From: CAYTGR01 sp964437445
Lineage (GTDB): Bacteria > Chloroflexota > Anaerolineae > B4-G1 > SLSP01
Reading direction: 5' to 3'
Length of the DNA: 17,564 nucleotides
NCBI GenBank assembly: GCA_964437445.1
Contig: CAYTGR010000072.1
Coordinates: 1-17,564, forward strand
The position numbers were made by a program, and so were the translations under genes. Below, in pieces: positions 8,688 to 16,210 of the stretch (position 1 is the first letter of the stretch; every line of letters starts with the position of its first letter). The notes below the pieces were generated by a model. The model did not search any database and was not told where the DNA came from. It saw only the letters and a list, made by a program, of their open reading frames with translations.

Positions 8688-10589
8688 ATGGCGTCCATTC
8701 GTATGACAAAGAGCAGCTCAACCCTACGACCGGCACTGCTAATCGTCGCCATAGCCGTCTGTTTGTATGCTTCAACTCTGATGACCACGATTAACGGCTG
8801 TATTCACGAGTATTGTGTTGATGTGGGGGAGTTTCAAATAGCCCTGCCTTTGTGGGGAACAGTCCACCACACTGGTTATCCCCTATACATGATGCTGGGA
8901 TCCCCTTTTGTCACCCTCTTGCGTGCCTTTGGAATCTCACCCGCAATGGGTGCTTCGCTGTATTCTTTGTTCTGGGGAATTCTGGCAATCGCTGGCCTGG
9001 TCGTTGTTATACAACGCTGGAGCAATAATCTCTGGTTAGTTGGAAGTATTGGCTTACTTTTCGCTGTTGTGGAGCCCATTTGGGTTCACAACGTACTGGC
9101 CGAAGTATACAGCTTGAGCATGGCATTCAGTGTGGCCATTTTGTATCTTACTTTTAAACTACGTGAGAAATGGTCAGATAAACTGGGCTGGCTATTAGCT
9201 TTTGCAGGAGGAGCAGGGATTGCTCATCATCGTTTACTTGCGCTTCTGCTCATTCCGATAGGGGTATATCTCCTGCCAGTCGCACTCCGCTCTAAGTCTT
9301 TTCCCCGTTGGCTAATTATCGCCAGTCTATGCTTTGGAGCAGGATTTTTACCCTATTTGGACATTCCTCTACGTGTACAGCTTGGCTCAACATGGAATTA
9401 TGATCGAACAAACACCTGGCAGGGGTTCTGGCGAATCTTTTTAGGAAAAGAAGTAGCGCAGCTACAACGGCCCAACCTGGCACCCTCCGCCCTCTTGTCC
9501 GCTGCACATGATATCGGCCAAGTTCTCATTTCAGAACTCACTTTGCCCGGTGTCATATTAATCAGCTGGGCTGCGGCTCGTGGAATATGGTCATCGCAAA
9601 CGCGATCAGCAACCTGGTTTGTAGCTAGTGTCGGTGCCATCTACGTGTTGTTCGTGTTATTCTTCCGCAATGCAGTATTAATCCAAGCCACCTTAATGAA
9701 TGCCATACTCGCCTCATGCGTTCTGTTGGCTATTGGCCTCAGTTCGCTGAAAACAACGTGGCAAAATATCGCAGGAGTAATATGCCTGGGGTGGGCCCTT
9801 GGTCTCGCAATTCATAACTGGCCTTTTGTGACCTCGCTAACCCATAATCCAAGCGGAGTGAACTATGTAGCCACTGTAGAGAACCTTGAGGCTCCAGAAG
9901 GTTCCATCGTAATGGCGCCCTGGGGAGAAGATTATTTCGTCCTGGCCTATGCTCAACGTGTTGAAGGCCGGATGGCACAATGGCAAATTGTTGATCATCG
10001 CGCTGATTACGGGGATCTAACAGCGAACGGTCTCCGTCGCATCTATACCCATTCCAGCACTTTGTATATTTTTGGACCGGGGTGGTGGGCTGAAAGACTG
10101 GGTTCTCCTTTGCGAATTACGTCCGCAGGTCCTGATATGCTTATGCTAACGTCAGAGCCGTTAGGGTCACCTACGCACTCCGGCATCCCATTAGGAGACA
10201 GTATTGTGTTGGATCATTGGGAAATACGGCCGCTAAATCAAGGCAGTCTGAATGTTACTCTCTATTGGGTTGCCACACAGACACCAACTGCCGATTACAG
10301 CACTTTCGTCCATTTGAGCGACCAAGACACAATTGCTAAACCCGAAGACTTGGTCGCTCAGAGTGACTACCAAACGTCCGTTTATGGCTGGTATCCAACT
10401 TCACACTGGGTCACCAATGAAATCATCCGCGAAGATCACCTGTTGCAGTTCCAGCCTGAGCGCTCTCCAAAAATGATCAATGTTGGTATGTACAGACAAG
10501 ATTCCAATGGCGTGTTTCAGCATCTTGGTCATGTACAACTACGACAACAAGCAGGCACTTGGGTTGCTGTTTCGCAGGCTTCGCCATAG
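8688..10589 (+). CDS. DUF2723-type membrane glycosyltransferase-like protein
   Basis: A 633-aa integral membrane protein with about ten hydrophobic segments in the first two-thirds. The N-terminal loop has the DUF2723/GT-C signature: D45 and E48 in VDVGEFQIA, HHTGYPLYMMLG (60-71), then NVLAEVYSL. The last 150 residues look like a soluble beta-rich domain with FVHLSDQD, VAQSDYQ and GWYPTSHW motifs seen at the ends of many Chloroflexota membrane glycosyltransferases. Likely role: transfer of a sugar from a lipid carrier on the outer face of the membrane. ATG 8688 is preferred because AAGGAA (8675-8680) lies seven bases upstream; ATG 8664 in the same frame would add eight residues. GC content is roughly 50 percent by eye, well under its neighbours, and codon use differs, suggesting separate acquisition. 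Confidence 0.82.
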   Translation: MASIRMTKSSSTLRPALLIVAIAVCLYASTLMTTINGCIHEYCVDVGEFQIALPLWGTVHHTGYPLYMMLGSPFVTLLRAFGISPAMGASLYSLFWGILAIAGLVVVIQRWSNNLWLVGSIGLLFAVVEPIWVHNVLAEVYSLSMAFSVAILYLTFKLREKWSDKLGWLLAFAGGAGIAHHRLLALLLIPIGVYLLPVALRSKSFPRWLIIASLCFGAGFLPYLDIPLRVQLGSTWNYDRTNTWQGFWRIFLGKEVAQLQRPNLAPSALLSAAHDIGQVLISELTLPGVILISWAAARGIWSSQTRSATWFVASVGAIYVLFVLFFRNAVLIQATLMNAILASCVLLAIGLSSLKTTWQNIAGVICLGWALGLAIHNWPFVTSLTHNPSGVNYVATVENLEAPEGSIVMAPWGEDYFVLAYAQRVEGRMAQWQIVDHRADYGDLTANGLRRIYTHSSTLYIFGPGWWAERLGSPLRITSAGPDMLMLTSEPLGSPTHSGIPLGDSIVLDHWEIRPLNQGSLNVTLYWVATQTPTADYSTFVHLSDQDTIAKPEDLVAQSDYQTSVYGWYPTSHWVTNEIIREDHLLQFQPERSPKMINVGMYRQDSNGVFQHLGHVQLRQQAGTWVAVSQASP

Positions 10590-10672
10590 TCACAGCAGCC
10601 GATTAGCTCGCTTCGTTTCATTGAGAGTGATAATGCTGTTGTAGCGAAGCGGCCTATTCTTATTTTGGGAGA

Positions 10673-11386
10673 ATGATAGACGGTATGACACAACAAGGAC
10701 CGCTCGTGTGGGTAGACGGCGAAGGCTGGCTGGTGTTGCTGGGCGGTGGCGATTGGCAGCGGGGCGAGACCGACGCGGCCGATGCACGTTTGCTCAGTGT
10801 GGTCAACCTGGACCGGCCGATGATCGTGCTGTGCGCCGACGGCTCGCAAATTGAAGCCGATACACTGTTGGAGCATTACACACTACTGGGTGGCCCCGGC
10901 GGTGAAGCGTTCGTCCTGCCCGACCTGCTCCACCGGAACATCCGGGCAGCCCGTTTCCTTGCGGCATTGGCCGAAGCGGGGCTGCTCTTCTTGAGCGGTT
11001 CTGATCCACGGCCGTTCATCAAGACCTTCCAGGGCACGCCGGCGTTAGGCAAGATCGTGGAGGCCTTCACCACCCTGCAAGGGCTGGTGATCGTCGGGGC
11101 CGGCGGCGGCGCGGCCGCGTTGGGTGCCTACCTCCTCACCGAAAACGCCTCACCGATCCAGGGATTGGCCTTCCTGCCCAATGTGATTATCGCGCCCTAC
11201 TTTGAGCGGGCGAATGCCGCCACGACACTGCGCAGCCAGCTGCGCCACTTCCCCGGTCTGCTGGGACTGGGGGTGCCGGCCGGCACGGCGCTGGCCTTAG
11301 GGCCGCAGGGCCAGGTAGAGACCTGGGGATCCAGTCAGGTCACCGCCGTCGTCCACCTGCCGGAAAACGAAGCGGGGAATCAGTAA
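10673..11386 (+). CDS. Cyanophycinase-like (peptidase S51 fold) protein, catalytic residues lost
   Basis: A 237-aa cytoplasmic protein. Order and spacing of segments match the S51/type-1 glutamine amidotransferase-like fold: AGLLFLSGSDPRPFIKTFQGTP (about 102-123) resembles the GGDQ..L...L.GTP segment, GLVIVGAGGGAAALGAYLL (137-155) the nucleophile elbow, GLAFLPNVIIAPYFERANA (164-182) the DxHF segment, and GLGVPAGTALAL (198-209) the GIDEnTA segment. Active enzymes carry Ser in GTSAGA, His in the DxHF segment and Glu in DEnTA; here the aligned residues are Gly144, Tyr176 and about Gly204. The peptidase triad therefore appears missing and the product is likely a non-catalytic binding or scaffold protein. 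The start is uncertain: ATG 10673 directly abuts GGGAGA, and ATG 10685 is 13 bases from it. My alignment is from memory of the family. Confidence 0.65.
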   Translation: MIDGMTQQGPLVWVDGEGWLVLLGGGDWQRGETDAADARLLSVVNLDRPMIVLCADGSQIEADTLLEHYTLLGGPGGEAFVLPDLLHRNIRAARFLAALAEAGLLFLSGSDPRPFIKTFQGTPALGKIVEAFTTLQGLVIVGAGGGAAALGAYLLTENASPIQGLAFLPNVIIAPYFERANAATTLRSQLRHFPGLLGLGVPAGTALALGPQGQVETWGSSQVTAVVHLPENEAGNQ

Positions 11387-11447
11387 AGCGGTAGTTTTTC
11401 AACCAGAGTCTCTTTGGCCGAGCGACGGTTGAACTGAGACTGTGGAC

Positions 11448-11583
11448 TATTTTCAGGGGGATTCCCCATGACCTGGCGTTTACCAGCCGTGGGATGAAAG
11501 TGAGAGCAGTGAGCGGTGAGCAGGAAACAGGAACTTCTACCTGCTGCTCTCTGCTCACTCCTTAACTGGTTTCTATATTTCAG
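11448..11583 (-). repeat. Composite intergenic repeat, reverse orientation (copy b)
   Basis: The 136-base segment is a complete unit of the right-hand array read on the opposite strand. It is bounded on both sides by the short sequence TATTTTCAG / TATATTTCAG (the reverse of CTGAAAATA). It contains hairpin A (arms 11500-11524 and 11540-11558) and the second-half hairpin near 11472-11485. It fills most of the gap before korA and would be transcribed as part of its leader. Confidence 0.85.
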
Positions 11584-11593
11584 GGGAGGGAGT

Positions 11594-13366
11594 ATGCCAG
11601 AACGAGTTCCAACCATTGTGCTACGGATCGGTGGCGAGGCAGGAGAAGGAACGCTCACCACAGGCGACATCGTCACCTACGCCGCAGCGCAGGCCGGGTT
11701 TGAGGTCTTCACTTACCGCACCTTCCCGGCCGAGATCCGCGGTGGGCAGGTGCTTTTCCAGTTGCGGATGGGCCTGTGCCGGATCTACGCTGAGGGCGAT
11801 CAGGCCGACGTGCTGGTCGCCATGAACCAGCCAGCCTGGGATGAAAACCACGCCAACCTCAGACCGCACGCTGCGTTGATCTACGATCCCAAGCTGGTCA
11901 AAGTACCGGAAAGCTACGACGGGCCGACCTACGCCATCCCGGCCGCGGAAATCGCCCAGGGCTTAGAGTGGATGCGCGGCAAAAACCTGGTGGTGGTCGG
12001 AGCGCTCTCCTGGCTCCTGCGTTTGGGGTTAGAGCAGGCCGAGCGCGCTATGCAGCGTCACCTGAGCAGCCATCAGGAGGCGATGGCCAAAAACCTGGCA
12101 ACGCTCCGCCAGGGCTACGCTTACGCCCAGGAGCACTATCCAGAGCCAGCAGACTTTGCCTTGCCGCTCCCGGAAGCGGCAGAAGAGCGGTTGATCCTCA
12201 ACGGCTGTGATGCCATCGCCCTGGGAGCCCTTTCCGCCGGCTGTCGCTTCTTCGGCGGCTATCCCATTACCCCGGCCACGCCGATCATGGAAACCCTGGC
12301 CAAATATCTGCCGGCTTTCGGGGGCACCTTAGTCCAGGCCGAGGACGAGATCGCCTCTATCAACATGGTGATCGGGGCCTCCTTTGCCGGACAGCGGGCG
12401 ATGACGGCCACCTCCGGGCCGGGCTTTTCTTTGATGGTGGAGGCGTTGGGGCTTGCCAGCATGACCGAGGTCCCCCTCGTGGTGGTGAACGTCCAACGGG
12501 GCGGCCCTTCCACCGGGTTGCCGACCAAGACCGGCCAGGGCGATCTCTACCTGGCGATGTACGGCAGCCACGATGAAGCGCCGCGCATCGTGCTGGCGCC
12601 CGACTCGGTCAAAGATAGCTATTACCAGATGCTCAACGCCTTCAGTCTGGCGGAACATTTCCAGCTGCCGGTGATCGTGTTGACCGACCAGACGATGGCG
12701 GTGCGGGTGGAGACGATGCCCGCCCCGCGAGAGTTTTGGAACGAGTGCCCGCTGCGCCGGTTGCCCACACCGGAAGAGCTGGTGGATTACCAGCGTTACA
12801 CCGACACCCCTTCCGGCGTCTCCCCGATGGCGCTACCGGGCATGGCCGGCGGCATCTACATTGCCGAAAGCCTGGAGCACAACGAGCACGCTCACCCGAA
12901 TTACACGCCGGAGATGCATGAACGGATGATGACCAAACGCCGGCGCAAGATTGAAACGGCCCGCGCCATGATGGAAAACTGGCGCACGGCGGCGCGCCGC
13001 TGGGGCAAAGAAGGCGCGACCTTCGGGGTGATGGGTTGGGGCAGCACCCGTGGCGCGGTCCGGGAGGCCCTGCAATGGCTGGAACAGGAAGGAATCCAGG
13101 TAGAGGCGCTCTACCCTCACAGCCTGCTCCCGATGCCCGACAAGGCCATCAGCGCATTCCTGTACGGCAAGCGTGCCGTGCTGATCCCCGAGCTCAACTA
13201 CTCCAACCAGTTTGCCCGCATCATGGAACACCGCTACTACCAGCAAATTCGGGATGAACAGATTCACCTGCACCATTTCCCCAAAGCGCAGGGTATCCCC
13301 TTTACCGTCAACGAAATCTATCAGGCCATCAAAGTCATGATCGCCGAGGAAGGAGGCCCGGCATGA
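11594..13366 (+). CDS. korA: 2-oxoacid:ferredoxin oxidoreductase, fused gamma-alpha subunit
   Basis: Large subunit of a KorAB-type enzyme that oxidatively decarboxylates a 2-oxoacid (probably 2-oxoglutarate) to the acyl-CoA while reducing ferredoxin; 590 aa. Residues 1-190 are the gamma domain (IGGEAGEGT, TFPAEIRGGQ, ADVLVAMNQ). Residues about 200-590 are the alpha domain with the YPITPAT loop (223-229), DEIASINMVIGASFAGQRAM and TSGPGFSLM. The start at 11594 follows GGGGAGGG (11583-11590). An in-frame ATG at 11516 would add 26 residues coded by the repeat and lacking family character, so it is rejected. The beta gene overlaps by four bases. The korA symbol reflects the fused layout; other 2-oxoacids are possible. 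Confidence 0.9.
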   Translation: MPERVPTIVLRIGGEAGEGTLTTGDIVTYAAAQAGFEVFTYRTFPAEIRGGQVLFQLRMGLCRIYAEGDQADVLVAMNQPAWDENHANLRPHAALIYDPKLVKVPESYDGPTYAIPAAEIAQGLEWMRGKNLVVVGALSWLLRLGLEQAERAMQRHLSSHQEAMAKNLATLRQGYAYAQEHYPEPADFALPLPEAAEERLILNGCDAIALGALSAGCRFFGGYPITPATPIMETLAKYLPAFGGTLVQAEDEIASINMVIGASFAGQRAMTATSGPGFSLMVEALGLASMTEVPLVVVNVQRGGPSTGLPTKTGQGDLYLAMYGSHDEAPRIVLAPDSVKDSYYQMLNAFSLAEHFQLPVIVLTDQTMAVRVETMPAPREFWNECPLRRLPTPEELVDYQRYTDTPSGVSPMALPGMAGGIYIAESLEHNEHAHPNYTPEMHERMMTKRRRKIETARAMMENWRTAARRWGKEGATFGVMGWGSTRGAVREALQWLEQEGIQVEALYPHSLLPMPDKAISAFLYGKRAVLIPELNYSNQFARIMEHRYYQQIRDEQIHLHHFPKAQGIPFTVNEIYQAIKVMIAEEGGPA

Positions 13367-14202
13367 GCCCCCGCAAACCCAACGATTACCGCAATGAGCT
13401 ACGACCGATCTGGTGCGCCGGCTGCGGCGATTACGCCGTCCACACCGCTCTGATGCGCGCCTTAGCGGCACAAGACCTGCCGCCCGAAAACGTGGTCATC
13501 GCCTCCGGGATCGGCTGCTCCAGCCGCCTGCCCGATCACGTGAACGTCTACGGTTTCCACGGCGTCCATGGCCGGGCGCTGCCCCTGGCGACAGGAATTA
13601 AGCTGGCGAATCCAGCGTTGACGGTGCTGGCCGTCGGGGGCGACGGCGACGGGTTCAGCATCGGCGGCGGCCACCTGCCACACGCCGCCCGGCGCAACAT
13701 TGACCTCACCTACATCGTGATGGATAACAACATCTACGGCCTGACCAAAGGGCAGCCCTCCCCCACCAGCCCCGAAGGGCTGAAGAAAAAAGCCGCCCCC
13801 TACGGCACCGTGGAAGCCCCCCTCAACCCGCTCTTGATGATGCTGGCTTACGGCACCTCGTTTGTGGCCCGCACCTTCTCCAGCCAGATCACCCAAATGG
13901 TGGAGATCTTCCAGGCCGCGTTGCAACATCCCGGCTTTGCCTTCATCCAGGTGCTCAGCCCCTGTGTGACCTATAACAACACCTACGATCACTACAAGCA
14001 AATCACGGCCCCCCTGCCTGCCGATCACGATCCCAGCGACTATGCCGCCGCACTGCGCCTGGCCCAGATCACAGAGACGCAATATCTGGGCCTCTTTTAC
14101 CAGGACCGCACGCGCCCCGGCTACAGCGCGCAGCTGCATGAATTGCAAGCGCTGGCCAGCCCGCTCACGGCTGACCAAGTCATAGATAAGTACCGGGTTT
14201 AA
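13363..14202 (+). CDS. korB: 2-oxoacid:ferredoxin oxidoreductase, beta subunit
   Basis: TPP- and iron-sulfur-binding subunit, 279 aa. Four cysteines expected to hold the single 4Fe-4S cluster are visible: C18 and C21 in WCAGCGD, C52 in GIGCSSR and C201 in LSPCVTYNN. The TPP site reads GGDGDGFSIGG (92-102) through to DNNIYGLTKGQ (121-131), the usual GDG...NN pattern. Its ATG shares ATGA with the alpha stop, so the two are co-translated. No separate delta (2x4Fe-4S) subunit or ferredoxin gene follows, as expected for the two-subunit class, so electrons would go from this cluster to a free ferredoxin encoded elsewhere. Confidence 0.92.
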   Translation: MSPRKPNDYRNELRPIWCAGCGDYAVHTALMRALAAQDLPPENVVIASGIGCSSRLPDHVNVYGFHGVHGRALPLATGIKLANPALTVLAVGGDGDGFSIGGGHLPHAARRNIDLTYIVMDNNIYGLTKGQPSPTSPEGLKKKAAPYGTVEAPLNPLLMMLAYGTSFVARTFSSQITQMVEIFQAALQHPGFAFIQVLSPCVTYNNTYDHYKQITAPLPADHDPSDYAAALRLAQITETQYLGLFYQDRTRPGYSAQLHELQALASPLTADQVIDKYRV

Positions 14203-14219
14203 TCTCACCCCCATTGAAT

Positions 14220-14268
14220 CGCCGACCGCCGCCGACCGTGGGCTCACGCAAGGTCGTGGCGGTCGGCG
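14220..14268 (+). terminator. Long GC hairpin after korB
   Basis: CGCCGACCGCCGCCGACC (14220-14237) pairs with GGTCGTGGCGGTCGGCG (14252-14268) over about 17 bp with one bulge and a 14-base loop. It begins 18 bases after the korB stop and ends 22 bases before the HAD gene. There is no T-run, so it may weaken readthrough or protect the korAB message rather than end transcription fully. Confidence 0.45.
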
Positions 14269-14290
14269 GTCAACGTTACGGAGTCTGGAA

Positions 14291-15166
14291 ATGCCCCTAC
14301 CTCGCCTGGTTGCGACTGACATTGACGGGACGCTGATCAATGACCAGCGTGAGCTCTCCCTGCGCACTGTACGGGCGCTGCAAGCGGTGGCCCGCCAGGG
14401 AGTGCCGGTAGTGCTCGTCACAGGGCTCAACCCCTGGGCCGTGCGACCTTACCTGGAGCTGCTCGGCCCGGAGCTGACCGCCATCTGTCTCAACGGGGTC
14501 TTCCGGTGGGAAAAGGGCCAGCTCCATGCCGGGCAATTCATCGCGCCCGCAGTGGCCCACGAGGCGGCCAGAACCATGTCAGCGCAGGGCTACGCGCCCC
14601 AGGTCTACGGCGCGGACGGCGTCTGCCGCTATTGGCCGGTCTCAGCAACGGCCCTGGCCGTCTTCCAGGCGGTGATTGCCCGGCGGCCCTATCAACCTTA
14701 CCAGGCGGTGACCGGACTGCCGGCCCTTTTTGCAGCGCCCCCGGCCCAGGTGGCCGTCTGTGATACGGCCGCGCGGGGGGAGCTGCTCTACCGGCAGCTG
14801 GCGGCCCAGCTCGACGGGCGGGCCTACGTGACCTTCTCGCTGGGCCACGAGACCTGGGTAGAGGTCAACCACCCGGAGGCGCGGAAGGATACCGCACTGC
14901 TGGCCTACGCGCAACAGTTGGGCGTAGCGCCGGAACAGATCCTTTACTTTGGCGACAATTACAACGATCTGGTGGTCTTCCGCGCCGTTGGTTACCCGGT
15001 CGCCGTCGCCAACGCGCAGCCGGAGCTCCAGGCGCTGGCCTGGCGGCTCGCCCCCTCCAACAACGAGGAGGGCGTGGCCCGGCTGCTGGAAGAGCTTTTC
15101 GTGTTGGGAGAAGATACCGCCCGAAGTTGTCGGGGGAGCGTTCCTTGCCTGAGCAGTGACAAATGA
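14291..15166 (+). CDS. Cof-type HAD-superfamily phosphatase
   Basis: Cytoplasmic phosphatase of 291 aa in the HAD-IIB (Cof) group, acting on small phosphorylated metabolites. Motif I is DIDGT (D10, D12), motif II VLVTGLNPW (the Thr aligns with the usual Thr/Ser; the common GR is replaced by GL), motif III K199 in EARKDTAL, and motif IV GDNYND (221-226). The C2 cap domain lies between motifs II and III. GGAG (14280-14283) is seven bases before the ATG. The last residues (EDTARSCRGSVPCLSSDK) look unlike a conserved end. The 3' end also carries the promoter for the next gene. Which metabolite it acts on cannot be told. Confidence 0.9.
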   Translation: MPLPRLVATDIDGTLINDQRELSLRTVRALQAVARQGVPVVLVTGLNPWAVRPYLELLGPELTAICLNGVFRWEKGQLHAGQFIAPAVAHEAARTMSAQGYAPQVYGADGVCRYWPVSATALAVFQAVIARRPYQPYQAVTGLPALFAAPPAQVAVCDTAARGELLYRQLAAQLDGRAYVTFSLGHETWVEVNHPEARKDTALLAYAQQLGVAPEQILYFGDNYNDLVVFRAVGYPVAVANAQPELQALAWRLAPSNNEEGVARLLEELFVLGEDTARSCRGSVPCLSSDK

Positions 15167-15174
15167 GGTATAAT
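15145..15174 (+). promoter_or_regulatory. Promoter of the metallophosphoesterase-amj pair
   Basis: TTGCCT (15145-15150) and a perfect TATAAT (15169-15174) are 18 bases apart. The -35 lies within the last codons of the HAD gene, and the start point is near 15181, about 35 bases before the ATG at 15216. Confidence 0.6.
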
Positions 15175-15215
15175 CGGCGTAATGTCAAACCGGCCCGGAA
15201 CATAAGACAGCGAAC

Positions 15216-16208
15216 ATGCAACCTACCGAATTCGCCCGCGTCGTCAACATAGACGCCGGCCGCGTCATGGTCGTCACCGACCTGCACGGCGACTGGAACG
15301 CCTATCGCCATTGCCGCGACCGTTTCTTAACGCTGCAAGCCCACGGCGAGGCGGATATTTTGCTGTTCACCGGCGATCTGATCCACAGCGATGGGCCGGC
15401 GGAGGAAGACCAATCGCTGGCCATCGTCATGGATGTGTTAGCACTGCGGGAACAGCTGGGCGACCGCCTGATTTACCTGCTGGGCAACCACGAGCTGCCC
15501 CATCTCTACGGCATGTTGATCAGCAAAGGGGAGCGCGTCTACACCCCCCGTTTTGAGGCAGTGATGGGCGACCACCGCCCTCAGATCATGGCGCTGTTTG
15601 ACAGCCTGCCCTTTTACGCCCGCACGCGGGCCGGCGTCGCCCTTTGTCATACCGGAGCGGCGGCCGAGATAAGCTCCCCCACCATCGCCTTCCGCCTGTT
15701 CAACCACTCTCACCGCCGGCTCTGGGAAGAGATCACGGCCCGCGCCCCGGCCTCCGCCCGGCCGGCACTGCGCCTGGCGCTCAGCGAATCGGCCGGCGCC
15801 CCTTACGAGATGCTGGTCCGCGATTACCTGGCGGTTTCCGGGCCGGAGGATCCTCGCTACGACGATTTCCTGCTCGGTTCGCTCGTGGCCGATCATCCCA
15901 GCTTCCGGCTTCTATGGACCGCCTTCTTTAACCGCAACGAACAATGGTATGGCCGCCAGGAATATCTGGAATGTCTGGATGCCCTGTTGACGCACCTCTC
16001 CAGCGGCTACATCCGGCAGCGCACCCTGGTCACCGGGCACATCGTCTGCCAGGACGGCCATGAGGTGGTCGTGGGACGCCAGCTGCGGATCGCCAGCGGC
16101 GTCCACGCGCGGCCTTACCGCTCAGCACGCTACCTGTTGTTTGACGCCGGGCAGACGGTCTACCGGGCCGTAGACCTGCTGGCGGACCTGCACTACGTCT
16201 TTGAATAG
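15216..16208 (+). CDS. Metallophosphoesterase (calcineurin-like)
   Basis: A 330-aa soluble di-metal phosphoesterase. Metal ligands appear in the classic order: DLHGD (D22, H24), GDL (D54), GNHE (91-93), a His in LCHTG (H145) and TGHIVC toward the C terminus. The DLHGDW...GNHE pattern is closest to the PPP-like branch. It has no signal peptide or membrane segment, so it acts in the cytoplasm. The Shine-Dalgarno is weak. The stop is two bases before the amj start, so the two are surely co-transcribed and probably coupled. The substrate (protein phosphate, nucleotide or lipid-linked phosphate) cannot be read; pairing with a lipid II flippase suggests the envelope. Confidence 0.88.
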   Translation: MQPTEFARVVNIDAGRVMVVTDLHGDWNAYRHCRDRFLTLQAHGEADILLFTGDLIHSDGPAEEDQSLAIVMDVLALREQLGDRLIYLLGNHELPHLYGMLISKGERVYTPRFEAVMGDHRPQIMALFDSLPFYARTRAGVALCHTGAAAEISSPTIAFRLFNHSHRRLWEEITARAPASARPALRLALSESAGAPYEMLVRDYLAVSGPEDPRYDDFLLGSLVADHPSFRLLWTAFFNRNEQWYGRQEYLECLDALLTHLSSGYIRQRTLVTGHIVCQDGHEVVVGRQLRIASGVHARPYRSARYLLFDAGQTVYRAVDLLADLHYVFE

Positions 16209-16210
16209 CG

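Noticed and set aside
10609..10653. Inverted repeat CGCTTCG / CGAAGCG between the DUF2723 and S51-like genes
   Set aside because: It has only seven to eight paired bases across a loop of about 28 bases, which is easily expected by chance.
11574..11579. TATATT within the repeat copy as a -10 for korA
   Set aside because: No acceptable -35 lies 16-18 bases upstream and it would leave a leader of only about eight bases.
11516..11593. Upstream ATG that would lengthen the korA product by 26 residues
   Set aside because: The extension is coded by the repeat and does not resemble the gamma-domain N terminus; a strong ribosome site stands right before 11594.
13462..14430. Open frame of 322 codons on the minus strand across korB and the HAD start
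   Set aside because: It overlaps two well-supported genes, has no recognisable motif, and its composition is that of a reverse-strand shadow.
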